A stretch of DNA of 38,234 nt from Mucidula mucida (GCA_015501055.1 JADNYV010000326.1:1-38234), one strand, 5' to 3'; shown: positions 1 to 10,599, counted from the first letter of the stretch. Notes: generated by a model not told the origin, from the letters alone. Numbers and translations are program-made.

Positions 1-7
1 CACAAAG

Positions 8-1151
8 ATGGATGTCCGATGGGGTTACAATAACATCCGGATCAAAGAAGGTGATGAGTGGAAAGCGGCGTTTAGAACAAACCGAGGCCTGTTCGAGCCA
101 GTCATGTTCTTCGGACTTACAAACTCGCCGGCAACGTTCCAATCGTTCATGAATCACATTCTGAAGGAGTTGATTGACGGGACATGTTATAGTTTACTTG
201 GACGATATACTTATCTTTACGAACACTCTGGAGAGCATAGACAGATTGTACGAGGTATTAGAAATATTACGAGTAAATAAGTTGTATTTAAAACCAGAGA
301 AATGTAGTTTTGAGGCACATACGGTAGATTACTTAGGAGTTATTGTTGGAGGAGGAGAAGTGAAGATGGATCCGGCAAAAGTGGCCATAGTGAAGGAATG
401 GAAGGAGCCGATGAAGAAGAAGGAAGTACAGTCATTTCTGGGCTTCTGCAACTTCTACCGACATTTCATCCGGGGATTTGCGGGAGTAGCGAAGCCATTA
501 ACATCACTGACTGGGAAGGGCGAGTGGGTTTGGGGCATGGAGCAGCACAAGGCGTTTGAGGAGTTGAAACGGAGAATGACGGAGGAACCCGTTCTGATCG
601 TACCACGCGACGATGGCAAGTTTTGAGTCGAGGCGGACTCCTCGAACTATGCGAACGGGGCGGTTCTTTCCCAGTTTGTTGACGGAAAATGGAGACCAGT
701 AGCCTTTCGGTCTCGTGCGCTGAACGAAGTGAAGCGCAATTATGAGATCTACGACAAAGAGATGATGGCTATTATGGACTCAATCAATGACTGGCGGCAA
801 TATCTCCTTGGCGCCAAGGAGACAGTGGAGGTTTTCACCGATCATCAAAACCTTCAGTACTTCAGGAAGCCGCAGAAGTTGAACCGGAGGCAGGCGCAAT
901 GGGTCACAGAGTTGGCGGAATATGACATACAGATGATTCATAAGCCAGGCAGGACGATGGGAAAAGCTGATGCCTTGTCAAGGATGACAGGCCTTGAGAA
1001 GGGGGAAAAAGACAATGAAAACGTTGTTTTGCTAAAACCGGAGTTTTTTATATCACAAATTCAATTTTCTTTACATACAGTAGCTACACCGGAGGACAAA
1101 TTACTTAACAAAATCAAACAAAGACAAGGAAACAAAGACAGATACGTATAA
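8..1151 (+). pseudogene. Gypsy reverse transcriptase and RNase H, broken
   Basis: The RT fingers and palm motif [20 protein letters not shown] is followed, one frame away, by the catalytic YLDD box (in [12 protein letters not shown], about 184-220). The thumb and connection region follows ([17 protein letters not shown]). The RNase H part includes EIYDKEMMAI and the DHQNLQYF motif with NRRQAQW. One frame change lies near 175 just before the YLDD box. A TGA at 624-626 sits where the family has an Arg codon (GKF-R-VEAD), which fits a CGA to TGA change. A TAA ends this stretch at 1149-1151. Inactive in this copy. Confidence 0.93.
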
Positions 1152-1205
1152 AAAGCATTAGAAAACAAAGAAAAAGGATGGGAAGAGAAGGAAAATGGAC
1201 TTATT

Positions 1206-2138
1206 ATGTGGAAAGATCGTATTTACATATCAAAGGACAAGGAATTGTGGGGAAGAGTTATTGGAATGCACCATAATGCACAGCTTGCAGGGCATCCGGG
1301 ACGATACAAGACCCTCAAATTGATCACATGCACCTATTGGTGGCCCGGAATCAGCCGAGATGTCCGCAAATACGTAGAAGGGTGTCAAAAATGCCAGGCC
1401 ACAAAGTCACATCGTACAAAGCCGGCCGCACCCCTTCACCCTATTAATGTGCCAAGCGAGCCATGGGAGGTAGTAGGGACAGACATGATTGGAGAACTGC
1501 CGGAATTGGGAGGATACAACGCGATCAGCACGTTTGTGGACCATTTCACAAAGCGTTATGCATTATACCAACACACCACCCTGACGTCAGAAGGCATGGC
1601 CCACATCTACCGTGATGCATTTTCCCATACATGGGATACCACGACAGATATACATGATTGAGGTCTGCAATACCACTTCGTTTTATGAAGGAGTTGTACC
1701 GGCTGTTGGGCATAAGGAAACTTTACAACGGCGTATCATCCACAGGCAAACGGACAGACAGAACGGTTAAACCAAGAGATAGAACATTTCTTACGGTTAT
1801 TTGTCAACTACCATCAGAACGACTGGCACGAATGGCTACCCTCTGCTGAATTTGTTTACAATGATTGGGTACACTCGGCAACCAAAGTCACTCCGTTCTT
1901 CGCAGACATGGGCAGACACCCCTACAAAGGCACCGCTCCGAAAACGAATCAAGAAATGAGACTGCGCAGGAGTTTGCCGACGGCATGAGGAAAACATGGG
2001 ACGAAGTAGGGTCGGCATTAAAGATGGCAAAAGAGGACATGAAACGGTTTTATGACAGGAAGCGGACAGACGCAGTAGAATACAAGGAGGGCGACAAAGT
2101 ATGGCTGGAAGGGACAATCTCAGCACGGACCGACCAAT
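1206..2138 (+). pseudogene. Gypsy integrase, broken
   Basis: An HHCC zinc-binding domain is visible (HHNAQLAGHPGRYKT, then CQKCQATKSHR), and then the DDE catalytic core begins with the first Asp in VGTDMIGELP. After about 1650 the frame changes. The stretch around the second catalytic Asp survives only as a corrupted block near 1655-1690, and the last acidic block is in yet another frame. From about 1865 to 2138 the C-terminal integrase region continues (GNQSH..., then KMAKEDMKRFYDRKRTDAVEYKEGDKV, the usual linker before GPY/F). At least two frameshifts make it non-functional. Confidence 0.9.
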
Positions 2139-2175
2139 GAAGAAGCTGGATGACAAATGATTTGGGCCGTTCAAA

Positions 2176-2538
2176 GTGATCAAGAAAGTAGGGACGAGCT
2201 CTTACAAGCTCCAGATTCCTCACACGTGGAAAAGCATTCATCCCGTGTTCAATGAGGCCCTGTTGACGCCTTACCACGAGCCCCAATTTCCGACGCAACC
2301 CCGAGACATGTGTCCACCACCTGTGCTGGAAGGAGCCGAACCGGAATGGGAGGTTGAGAAAGTGGTTAATTCCCGGAAGTACCGCGGGGGCTTCCAATAC
2401 AAGGTTCACTGGAAGGGTTATGGCACACACAAGCAGACATGGGAACCGGCATGCAATCTCAAGAATGCCGACAAAGCTATCCGCGATTTCACCAACAGTA
2501 CCCGAACAAGCCGAAGCCACCTGCGCTTGCTCAATTGA
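2176..2538 (+). pseudogene. Integrase tail with chromodomain
   Basis: This is the GPF-type segment (GPFKVIKKVG just upstream, separated by a TGA at 2158-2160 that replaces an expected Trp codon), then HPVFNEALLTPY and a clear chromodomain: EWEVEKVVNSRKYRGGFQYK followed by VHWKGYGTHKQTWEP. The aromatic cage residues (the Trp in VHWKGY and the Trp in TWEP) are kept. In chromoviruses this domain directs integration to particular chromatin; that role is family knowledge. The open frame ends in LRLLN at 2538, close to the polypurine tract. Confidence 0.9.
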
Positions 2539-2656
2539 ATTCCATGTCGCATTTCCATCCCATTTATTCCGACCCATGCCACCGACCTGAAGAACCCCGC
2601 CTCGCTACCCTCTGCGCCCTCATGGAGCGACTCTGGCGCAGAATGAACTTGTGCCT

Positions 2657-2670
2657 TAAGGAGGGGGTGA
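2657..2670 (+). other. Polypurine tract of the Gypsy element
   Basis: The run AAGGAGGGGGTGA lies immediately before TGTTATGAAC. Position and composition match a plus-strand priming polypurine tract next to a 3' LTR. Confidence 0.75.
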
Positions 2671-2967
2671 TGTTATGAACCGTCATATTTTCACATTTTC
2701 ACATCTATTATATCTTATCCGGCTTGTCTTATCAACGGACTGTTTCATCATCTGTTTGTCACCAATCATACTCCTTTTCATTACCAAAGCCGTACTCATG
2801 TTGGACACACCCCAACACATGGATGACATCATACATCTGATACCTCATGGACTTCCTATTGTATACACACCACCGACACTCGTAGCACACATAGTCGTTT
2901 CAGTATTATTACTTACATGCAGTTACCACTCATATTTAATGGTTTCACGGACTAGTAGCATATAACA
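2671..2967 (+). repeat. Candidate 3' LTR
   Basis: The LTR begins with TGTTATG directly after the polypurine tract. An end at 2967 (CATATAACA) gives an imperfect TG...CA inverted pair and a 297-base LTR. A second possible end is TTACAAACA at 3111-3119. No second LTR copy is present in the window, so the boundary cannot be fixed here. Confidence 0.5.
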
Positions 2968-3166
2968 CTGGGTCAAGGGCGTGGAGTTATCCCTAGCGGA
3001 AACATGTATGGACAAGGAGTTCCAAACACAGACTTACTAGTATTAAGCAGTAGCATAGCATCATTGTACTTTAGTTCCGATCTCGTTTATACACCTGGCC
3101 TAGCCTAGTCTTACAAACACGAACACTTTCTCCTTTAGTTCTTGCTGTGGTACCTGGTTTAGTCTC

Positions 3167-4414
3167 ATGGCTAAGTCAGTCGCTAACACTGAGTCAACAT
3201 TACCACGTCGCTTCGCAGTTTCCCATGCGCGCCCATATACACCTCACTTAACACCACTTTCTTTGCCGTTTCGGCAGCACATTCCAGCTAAGGAGTGTTT
3301 GTTTGGTTGGACGCCAGCCTCCTCAAGTCATGTGCCACTGGCAGGCCTTATACCAGCTGATATGGATTGTATTTGTGATGTCCTGACATTTGCTTGGGCA
3401 GATGGAACCCTAGAAACATACGGCTCCGGTCTTCTGGTGTATCATGTTTTCTGTGACAACAAACATGTTGCAGAACACAATTGCTATCCCACTCCTGCTT
3501 TGCTAATATCTGCATTGTATCAACTCTAAGCAGGTCATACGCAGGGAGCACTGTTACAGGTTACGTCTCCGCGGTTCGTGCTTGGCACATTATCCACGGA
3601 GCCTCCTGGACAATGAAGAAAGACGAGCTGGATGCCCTGCTACGTGCCGCTGACCGACTACAGCCCCCATCTTCCAAGACAAAAAAGCGACTACCATACA
3701 CAGTGGAAATCATAGAGAACCTATTATCTCACCTCGACCTCTCGGCTGCTCTGGACTGTGCAGTCGCTGCCTGTCCAACAACCACCTTTTACTCAGCGGC
3801 TTGCCTGGGTGAGTTCACAGTCAGGACATTGACATCCTTTAATCCTTCTATACACGTCAAACCTTCAGACGTTTGCAAGGTACTACACCTACACCTTAAA
3901 CTAATGTGTTGAGGCTACAGTTCTAACCATATCTTCTGAGGAACGTGATCGGAACAACTTGGAACAGACGGCTTTCTTTTTGCCATCAACAAAGTCAGCA
4001 CCGCAAGGCGAGAGTGTTTTCTGGTCTCGTCAGATTGGCCCATCAAACCCAGAGGCTCTCTTCACCGCTCACCTCGCCTTGAACAAGCCTCGCCACAGAG
4101 ACGCTCTGTTCTCATACTGTGTCAAGAACAAATGTTGTCCGTTAACAAAACAGGCATTCCTCACACGCATTCAGAAGGCGTTCACAGCCACGAAACGCGA
4201 ACCTCTCCAGGGTCATGGCATCTGCATTGGCGCGACTTTGGAGTACCTCTTACGGAACACTCCCTTCGACGTCGTGCAAGTCATAGGACGTTGGGCAAGC
4301 GATGCATTCATCTTGTACCTCAGGAAACACGGCGCCATCCTAGCGGTGTATATGCAGGCACAGCCAGAGCTACATGAACGTTTCATCCACTATACAATGC
4401 CACCAGTTTGCTAA
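3167..4414 (+). pseudogene. Tyrosine-recombinase transposon (DIRS/Crypton-like) remnant
   Basis: Three open segments (3167-3529, 3490-3912, 3947-4414) carry one tyrosine-recombinase protein of the kind abundant in basidiomycete genomes. The N-terminal core-binding region has the TYGSGLLVYHVFCD and STVTGYVSAVRAWH stretches. Box I reads YSAACLGEFT; box II reads GHGICIGATLEYLL; then GRWASDAFILYLRKH, where the Tyr is the candidate nucleophile. Box I and box II normally contain the catalytic Arg (R..E and HxxR); both positions are Cys here (codon TGC, one C-to-T step from CGC). A one-base loss near 3508 and a broken stretch at 3912-3946 split the frame. DIRS or Crypton membership is not settled because no RT partner is visible. 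Confidence 0.8.
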
Positions 4415-4627
4415 TACTTTCCTTAACCTCTTGTTAATCTCATCTTTGAATACTTTTGTGAATATTACTATTGATTGTTATTTGGGCACATTTTCCTCCT
4501 ACCTCTTGGGATCTCTTAGTGCGTCGGTCATCCACCCGTCTAATGCTTGGGTACATCTTCGATCCCTAGAGCCTGTAACCTAAGCCGGAGGATTCAATCC
4601 GAGAATCCTTGCCCAAACCTTAAGTAC

Positions 4628-4875
4628 TACTGTAGCGTTTCGACCGCAAATTCACATAACGGGTCACGGGGGTCTTTGAAGTGAAGCTATATATACATCA
4701 TAACGGGTCACGGACCACTTTGGTCAGGCACGAGCCTCCAAATAAGGAAATTTCAGGTCCCGCTATAAGCGGAACTGTCCAAAAAAGGCAATTTAAGGGT
4801 CTGTGAAGCTGTTCGCTGTAACTTCAGACCATAATGGGTCACAGGCTGTGAAGTTACGGTCGAAACGCTACAGTA
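4628..4875. mobile_element. MITE with TA target duplication (Tc1/mariner-like)
   Basis: The 19-base sequence TACTGTAGCGTTTCGACCG at 4628-4646 is perfectly inverted at 4857-4875. The outer TA on each side fits a TA target-site duplication, leaving a 244-bp element (4630-4873). With two mismatches the inverted repeat reaches 27 bases. Inside, the 14-mer ATAACGGGTCACGG occurs at 4656-4669 and 4700-4713, with a variant at 4831-4844, and a small hairpin (GTAACTTC/GAAGTTAC) sits near the right end. No coding capacity. It inserted about 210 bp downstream of the recombinase remnant. Confidence 0.85.
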
Positions 4876-4979
4876 CCCTTCCTAAGATGCGATAGAGTGA
4901 ACACAAACATGCGCTCTCTCTTGAGTCTTTTCTAGCACAACTGTCTTTTTTCTTAGTATATTTTCCACTACATATGTGA

Positions 4980-5495
4980 ATGACATGCTTCTACCATCTT
5001 CATAGCATGTCCGAGTCGTCTCCTCATTTAGTGATGTCGGTGTCCTCTGGCAGCCCTCTCCTGTGTCTCGCGCCACATCCCACATTTCTCCTAACAGCAG
5101 ATAGTCGCTTGCCCTACAAGTCCTCTCCGGTTATCTGCAATCGCCCTCTCGTAGTCAGCCAGGAGGACTACTCCTCGTTGAAAGCCTTTCTAGACGGAGT
5201 CTCTACCACGCGTTCAAGCGTTCAAATCGCTCTTGGCTCTATATACAGAAAGGCGTACCCCCAGAACGGCAAAATTCTGGTAGGCAAGGCTCGTCTTGTC
5301 CCGGTACACAAGCTAACACTGCTTCTGGCCTCACTTCCCTGCCTCAATCTCGAAGACATTTGGAAGCGGGGTCCCGAAGTCCCTGCTACAGGTCTGGCAC
5401 GTCCGTCTTTACGGCACTACGACGACCACGACACGGAGAACGCTTTAAAGACAACAATGCGGCTGTTATTGAACCTTTTGCGGGAGCAAATCTAG
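4980..5495 (+). CDS. Hypothetical open frame, unrecognised
   Basis: An open frame of 171 codons with unremarkable codon use. An alternative first Met falls at 5007. No domain is recognised; it contains a Ser-rich start and a stretch with VSQEDYSSLKAFLDGVSTTR and LEDIWKRGPEVPATG. Downstream, another frame stays open (about 5505-5623: SPSDVPQYANCEVGRLLLRE and so on), so this may be one gene interrupted by a frameshift or an unrecognised intron near 5480-5505. It lies between transposon remnants and could itself be transposon-derived. Low confidence that it is a gene. Confidence 0.25.
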   Translation: MTCFYHLHSMSESSPHLVMSVSSGSPLLCLAPHPTFLLTADSRLPYKSSPVICNRPLVVSQEDYSSLKAFLDGVSTTRSSVQIALGSIYRKAYPQNGKILVGKARLVPVHKLTLLLASLPCLNLEDIWKRGPEVPATGLARPSLRHYDDHDTENALKTTMRLLLNLLREQI

Positions 5496-5880
5496 CAATG
5501 GATATTCCACACTTTCGCCTTCGGACGTCCCCCAGTACGCGAATTGTGAGGTTGGACGCCTGCTGCTGAGGGAGAGTGATTCGGAGAGAAGACGTCTCCG
5601 CGGCGTCGGCACCAGGCTTCCAAGAGTATCAAGGTAGACGAGCTCCGTACAAGTTGAAGGCACGGGAAGGAAGCAGGCTCGAGAAGACAGCTGAGGAGTT
5701 GGAGGGAGACAACGGTCAGGAGCCACTGGCGCGGCAATAACACCTTGAGTTCACGCTTACTGTTGAGGCATCTATGTTATCATGAGTATCAACGTCGTTG
5801 ATATGTTTGATGTATTCATGTTACATATTTGTGTGACATACTTCACGTGCCGGCCATCATTCTCCTTCCAAGTTACCCTC

Positions 5881-7545
5881 ATGGCTGCTGCACCGACAGT
5901 CCTGGACCTGCGGGTTCGTCTACGCATTGAACGCTCGTGTACTGATACAAATCGCGTTGCAGCATCGTACCTGCTTCGTGTGCCATACGATAGCCCACTT
6001 TGACCAGCGTGAGCATTTATTCTGGTGTCCTTGGCATAATCTAATTCCACCAGGCCAGGACGACAACCCCGACGGATGGGTGCACCCGTGTAAATGCACC
6101 TTGGTTGCGCACCAGGCGTGCTTGATATCGATGGTAGATTCGTTGCCTCGCAAGGGGGCACAGGCGCGATGTCCGATATGTCGACATCCGTATGAAATTG
6201 AGAAGACGTTGTATACGTCCTTGGCGCTGCTGAGATTGGGAGACGTGCTCTCGCTGACTGCGGGCAGGTTCCTAATCTATGGGGCGGGTGGTGTTTTTTG
6301 TTTATACGCGGGAGAACGTATGTCGACTGGTTTGCATAACGCGCTCTTCTCACGATGCTATAGGTTTCTTCAACATAATGCGACTGTACGGGACGTACTC
6401 TCTAAGGTCGTTGTTCGGAGAAACGTGCGGTATTACTGATTACTTGAAACGGCTTCTGACTGATATACAGACTTTTTGACATTCTACTAACCGACGACGT
6501 ATCCAACTGGTCGTGGTCGAATCGCGTCTTGATCCCCATACTCTCATTACGCGCCCTCATCATCCAGCCATTCAATCTCCGTCATCTCCTCACATGTATC
6601 CTCTGCTTCCCCTCCGAACCGCCGCTCCCCATCCGCAACCAGCTCGTGCACAACGCGCTCCGCATCGACACCGGCAACGCCATCACCTTTGCCACGCCTT
6701 TCGACACCTTTGCCCCGCGCTGGCCGCCGACGCGTGTGCAATTCGGCGCTTGCATCTACCTCGCCAATCTCGCCTACGACGTCGTCATGATCCGCATCCC
6801 GCGCCTGTCCTCGGTGCTCCCAGGCTACACCGCGATGCTCATGGACGTGTACTCGGTGTCCGTCGTGCTCCGCGCGTGGCGGCGCGCAAGGAATAATGGG
6901 CAGGATGTGAGAGAGCAGATTGACGCGGTGGTGGGGGAGGATGCGCCAGTGCCAGCACCAGCAAGACTACCAGAACCTGCCCCGGCGCTTGAACCTGAAC
7001 CAGCACCAGAAGCTGAACAGCAGACGGCGGCGGACATGATGCTTTGGACTCAACTGCTAGTTCCTTCCATTGCGCGAGGGATGGGCGAAGTGCTAAAGCG
7101 CGTGGCTGGGTATACACATTGGCGGCCTGCTCAGCAGTTGCTGGGGATACGATCCCCGATGACGGGCATTGGGATAACGCTGAGCGCGGACATGCTGACG
7201 GATGTCAACTATTGGAAGCGCTTCACCGTGTGGTTGTGGTCTGAGGCTGTTGATCCTGTTTGGTGTGTACACATTCTTTTGCTAAAGGTGAATGGATACT
7301 AATGTTACTGTACGTGAATGTAGGATCCGGAATACGATTGGGCTGGGGTTATTTTGTATCGTACGTTGTGCGTGTTCGTGGTGTTGATTGGACTGCTGAA
7401 TCTGTTCTGTTTTAAGGCTAGGGACTGTGTGCGTGCGTATTATGTGCGGTTGAAGAAGCTGGAGATTGAGAGTAGGAGGATCAAGAGTAGGAATTTCGAG
7501 GGGTTGGATCCTCGAGAGCTGGATTTAATACGCCCGGTTGTATAG
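5881..7545 (+). CDS. RING-CH (MARCH-type) E3 ubiquitin ligase-like membrane protein
   Basis: Five exons give a 488-residue protein: 5881-5913, 5963-6317, 6364-6424, 6471-7266, 7324-7545 (total divisible by three). Introns are 46-57 nt; the first carries an ACTGATA branch point. The donor of the last is ambiguous (7258 or 7267). The N-terminus has a C4HC3 RING-CH finger: C15, C18, C54, C56, H61, C64, C81, C84 (CFVC, PCKC, AHQAC, CPIC). Family members use this finger to recruit E2 enzymes and ubiquitinate membrane proteins. Hydrophobic stretches follow, including VFVVLIGLLNLFCF near the C-terminus, and a Pro/Ala/Glu-rich linker lies around 6945-7025. The start at 5881 is chosen because exon 1 joins in phase to the first zinc ligand. 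Substrate unknown. Confidence 0.8.
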
Positions 7546-9400
7546 CGATGTCGGGTTCTTGGTTTTTTGGTTTGTTAACATCCCATTCCAAAAGTTCTGC
7601 AGGCTGACACTAACATCACTAAATCTGTGAAAAAGGTCCAAGTGAATTATGTCGATGGTAACATATGATGAGAGGGTATATTGGACCTCTGTTATAGTGG
7701 CAGACCTACCAGAATATGGTTATAATGCTCTGATACCACGAATTGCTCCCATTTCACCAGAGACAATTGTGTCACACATAACACTGACATTCAATGAGTG
7801 TCAGCTTCTTCTTGACTTTCTGTATAGGGTATCCTGCCTAGTACTGGTAAAGTATTCCTTGAGTTGCCAACAATTATCCTCCACTACTTTGACATGTCTG
7901 ATGTTTTCCATAGAGCCTGAGGTGCTTCTATCTTATTATTACTGTGCTCCTCCTACACTGTGCATACAACCTGCAGATATCTTCATAACATTGCATTTTG
8001 AGTTGACATCTAGTACCTACTTGTTGTGCTTCCTACTATGTGCATGGAATGCTCATTTAGTGTTGCTGCAAGGTTTGTGAACCTGTGGACAGCTTGCAAA
8101 GCACAAATCAAGTCCAAGTGCCCAGCGTCCAGCCTTTATGTCTGTCCAACTCTGTTGTGTTTGGATCTACTGAGTGTAATCATGTGCACACATGGATTTT
8201 CCAATCAATCTCCGCCTTCCTCTCTTCAACTATCAGTCTCATTATTTATCAACCATTGCCTAATTTCTTTCAACGGTATTATGCTTGTGCCAATGCAACA
8301 AATAATGATCTGAAGACAACTGAACAAAGTAATCCAACAGCAATGGATACTTTAAACAACTTGCACTTTGGATAACAACAAAATGACAGTGACAACAACA
8401 ACTAGCAACATCGAGAATAGTGCCAAGGATGAGGACCCTCATTCAAGGTGACAAACATTTGGATGTAGGTTGAAAAGCCAATGCTCTAGCATAATTGAGA
8501 TACAAACGAGGACAAGGGCAAACACTGATATATGACCATCAGTGAGGCAACCCAGCCAGACCTGCAGCGCTCAGTATCAAAATGAACACTAATTGTGAGA
8601 CTTGTAGTAGATGCTCGGATCATGTCACAATACTACTGTTAGAATGAAAGAGGTGACCGGGCAATGTTTTTGTTCCTCATTTTAAAATCATTTGAGAATT
8701 GTAGTGCAGCTGTTTAGTAAAGCCTCTGCAAGTGGTAGTGTCTATAGCACCCTGTATTATTGTATCAAATGCACTTTAAGTCTTTATATGTCTTTTAAGT
8801 TTGTGTGTATGCATGCATCAAGATGAATTAGGAAGAATAATTAATACTTACTAGCTACCTGAATGTCTGTAAGCCTCAAAATGCCTCATAAACCCTCACA
8901 ATAGATTTGGGAAATGCACAACACCTAACAAATTATGTAAAGGTTTTGTATAATGGCTAAAACAGACCAAGGGTTAAATAGTGTATATCATAACCAGATT
9001 ACAAAGATTATGGGCTATGGTAATAGATTATGGATCTTGTTGGAAGATAGTAAGTCTTCATCTTCTTTTCAAAAATGCAGTGATGCACCAATGAAATAAG
9101 AAGGCTCGCTTTGGGCTCGCTCATTGGGCAATCCATTAGTGTTCTGCTTCATCTGGCAATACTGGTATTTTCATCCTGCCACTTTGTCCATTTCTTTAAG
9201 TTGTCCGTTGCTGAGTATTGAAGGGCTTTTAGGGCGCAATACCCATTTTTCTTACACTGTCTACTCCCCATTATGTCTGCACATCACCTTTCTACACTGA
9301 CAGCTACATAGAGCCCAATCACAACTTGATGCAAAGGAATCACAGGCTCACATAACACAACTATGTCTCACTGCACATAATTAACCACCATAACCTGTTG
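7546..9400. other. AT-rich gene-poor stretch
   Basis: Visibly more AT-rich than its surroundings. An open frame at 7649-8080 (+) encodes a peptide with DLPEYGYNALIPRIAPISPE and SPETIVSHITLTFNECQLLL. It reads like a piece of a larger, perhaps transposon-derived protein, but I cannot name the family. Overlapping small frames to 8375 show nothing recognisable. From 8400 to 9400 I see no gene, RNA or clear repeat. Confidence 0.4.
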
Positions 9401-9419
9401 CTTTCGCCTCATTGCTGTT

Positions 9420-9954
9420 ATGGCCCTAAGCCTCCTACTCCCGCCTTTCTACTTAATGCTTCTCCTAGCCCAAGGCTACTTTGGACCAGTAAAGCCCGTG
9501 TTCTGCATTGTCCATCCTGTCTATCTTGTCCTTACCCTCAGGCTGCGCTGGTTTTATGAGTTAGAAACACTTGAGGAGGTGCCACAGTTGAGGAATGGGT
9601 GTTAAGCTTGTGTGTTGCCAAAGCCACAGCCTCAGCCTTGTAAAGGTTTAGACATTGGTCTTGGGGAATATTTCTTTTGTGCAAGAGCGGGTACATATAT
9701 CTGTGTTGCACTCGTGCAGTGGGTGTTTTGGCTGTGGTTGGTTTTTTCAGTAAAATGTGTGTTACCCATTATTATTATGTCTGTATCTATTGATTCAATT
9801 TATGCGACAAGTAGATTTTTACTTGACGATTCCACCAACACTTGGAGGTGCCGTTTATGTCTGGCAGTCCCGGATGACGGCTTTGGGTTTTGGTTATCAG
9901 TTTGCGTGTGAGAGGGAGGTTGAAGATAGGGAGGATGTGATGTCAAATGTTTGA
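9420..9954 (+). pseudogene. Copy 1 of a duplicated small membrane-protein gene
   Basis: The first segment (MALSLLLPPFYLMLLLAQGY..., ending LETLEEVPQLRNG) is hydrophobic. An in-frame TAA at 9603-9605 separates it from the next part (GLDIGLGEYFFCARAGTYIC, then VALVQWVFWLWLVFSVK). A likely 58-nt intron (9757-9814, GTGTGT...GTAG) leads to the conserved end FYLTIPPTLGGAVYVWQSRM and YQFACEREVEDREDVMSNV, stop 9952-9954. The same architecture occurs at 13063-13629. Family unknown; three or four membrane spans look likely. Because the C-terminal frame is intact while the centre has a stop, it could be a pseudogene or a gene with a further intron I did not resolve. Confidence 0.5.
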
Positions 9955-10176
9955 ATGGTATGTATCTCGTTTTTTTGTAAGATTAAGAAATGCTCTCAGG
10001 AATCTTGTTGAGAAGGTGTCAGGTCAGTGCTTAAGGGCAAGGCAAAGAAATGAGGCAAGCTGCGTTTTCGACAGCGGCAATAGCGTCCACAAAATATTTG
10101 TTGACTAGACAAAAACTGGTCAGGTCATTGAGAAAACAGGGAACCATGTCCCTCAACAATGTGCTCAAAGGCGGTA

Positions 10177-10557
10177 TCAACACAGATAGGTGTATGCAAA
10201 CAATACAAACCCAGCCAGCTGGCAGCGCAAAGCGTACGGTACCAGCGGAACTGTGATATATATCCAACCAGACGGCAGCGCGAAGCGTACAGCACTGGCG
10301 GAACCAGAGAGCGGTGGTTTAGTACACACTCGCGGGATTTTTTGGTTTTGGTTTATGCCTGACGACTGCCGGAGCACGTCAAACAGGGCTTTGAATGTAT
10401 TGAGAAACGCACCAGCAGGTTCCCGAATAACAGTGGCCTTGACTTTACGAGCCACAGAAAAGGTGCGCCCAGATTGTAAGTACGGCGTCAACAGTGCCGT
10501 GATCGTTTTCGATATCGATAGAGTTTGCAGTCGATTGTTACTCAGAGCCTCCGACAT
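10177..10557 (-). CDS. Hypothetical frame, unrecognised
   Basis: A 126-codon frame whose first 65 residues look protein-like (SKTITALLTPYLQSGRTFSV, EPAGAFLNTFKALFDVLRQS). The rest reads through the duplicated 42-bp unit at 10211-10305. A second minus-strand frame downstream (10031-10267) also looks protein-like (STLLRDMVPCFLNDLTSFCL, VDAIAAVENAACL), so the two could be exons of one gene with the repeat in the intron. I could not find convincing splice sites. Confidence 0.25.
   Translation of the reverse strand: MSEALSNNRLQTLSISKTITALLTPYLQSGRTFSVARKVKATVIREPAGAFLNTFKALFDVLRQSSGINQNQKIPRVCTKPPLSGSASAVRFALPSGWIYITVPLVPYALRCQLAGFVLFAYTYLC
10211..10305. repeat. Diverged direct repeat, two units, 53-bp period
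   Basis: The unit beginning CCAGCCAGCTGGCAGCGCAA at 10211 recurs, diverged, as CCAACCAGACGGCAGCGCGA at 10264; both continue with AAGCGTAC and GGCGGAAC or AGCGGAAC. The period is not a multiple of three. Confidence 0.7.
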
Positions 10558-10599
10558 GAGCTCGGAAGAGAGCTGGTCGTAGGACGGCTATACCCAGTC

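Larger units (their letters stand above)
1..2967 (+). mobile_element. Degraded Ty3/Gypsy chromovirus LTR retrotransposon (3' part)
   Basis: The window opens inside the pol region of a Gypsy-class retrotransposon. Domain order is reverse transcriptase, RNase H, integrase and a C-terminal chromodomain, which is the chromovirus arrangement; a polypurine tract and an LTR start follow. Reading is broken by at least three stop codons (626, 1151, 2160) and by frame changes near 175, 1660 and 1850, so the copy cannot make a full polyprotein. The gag and protease parts and the 5' LTR lie outside the window. The 3' end is uncertain: the LTR could end at 2967 or about 150 bases later. Confidence 0.93.

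Noticed and set aside
6513..7117. Arg/His-rich plus frame and Ala/Ser-rich minus frames over the RING-CH gene
   Set aside because: Off-frame translations of a GC-rich exon; the exon joins in phase with the RING-CH finger.
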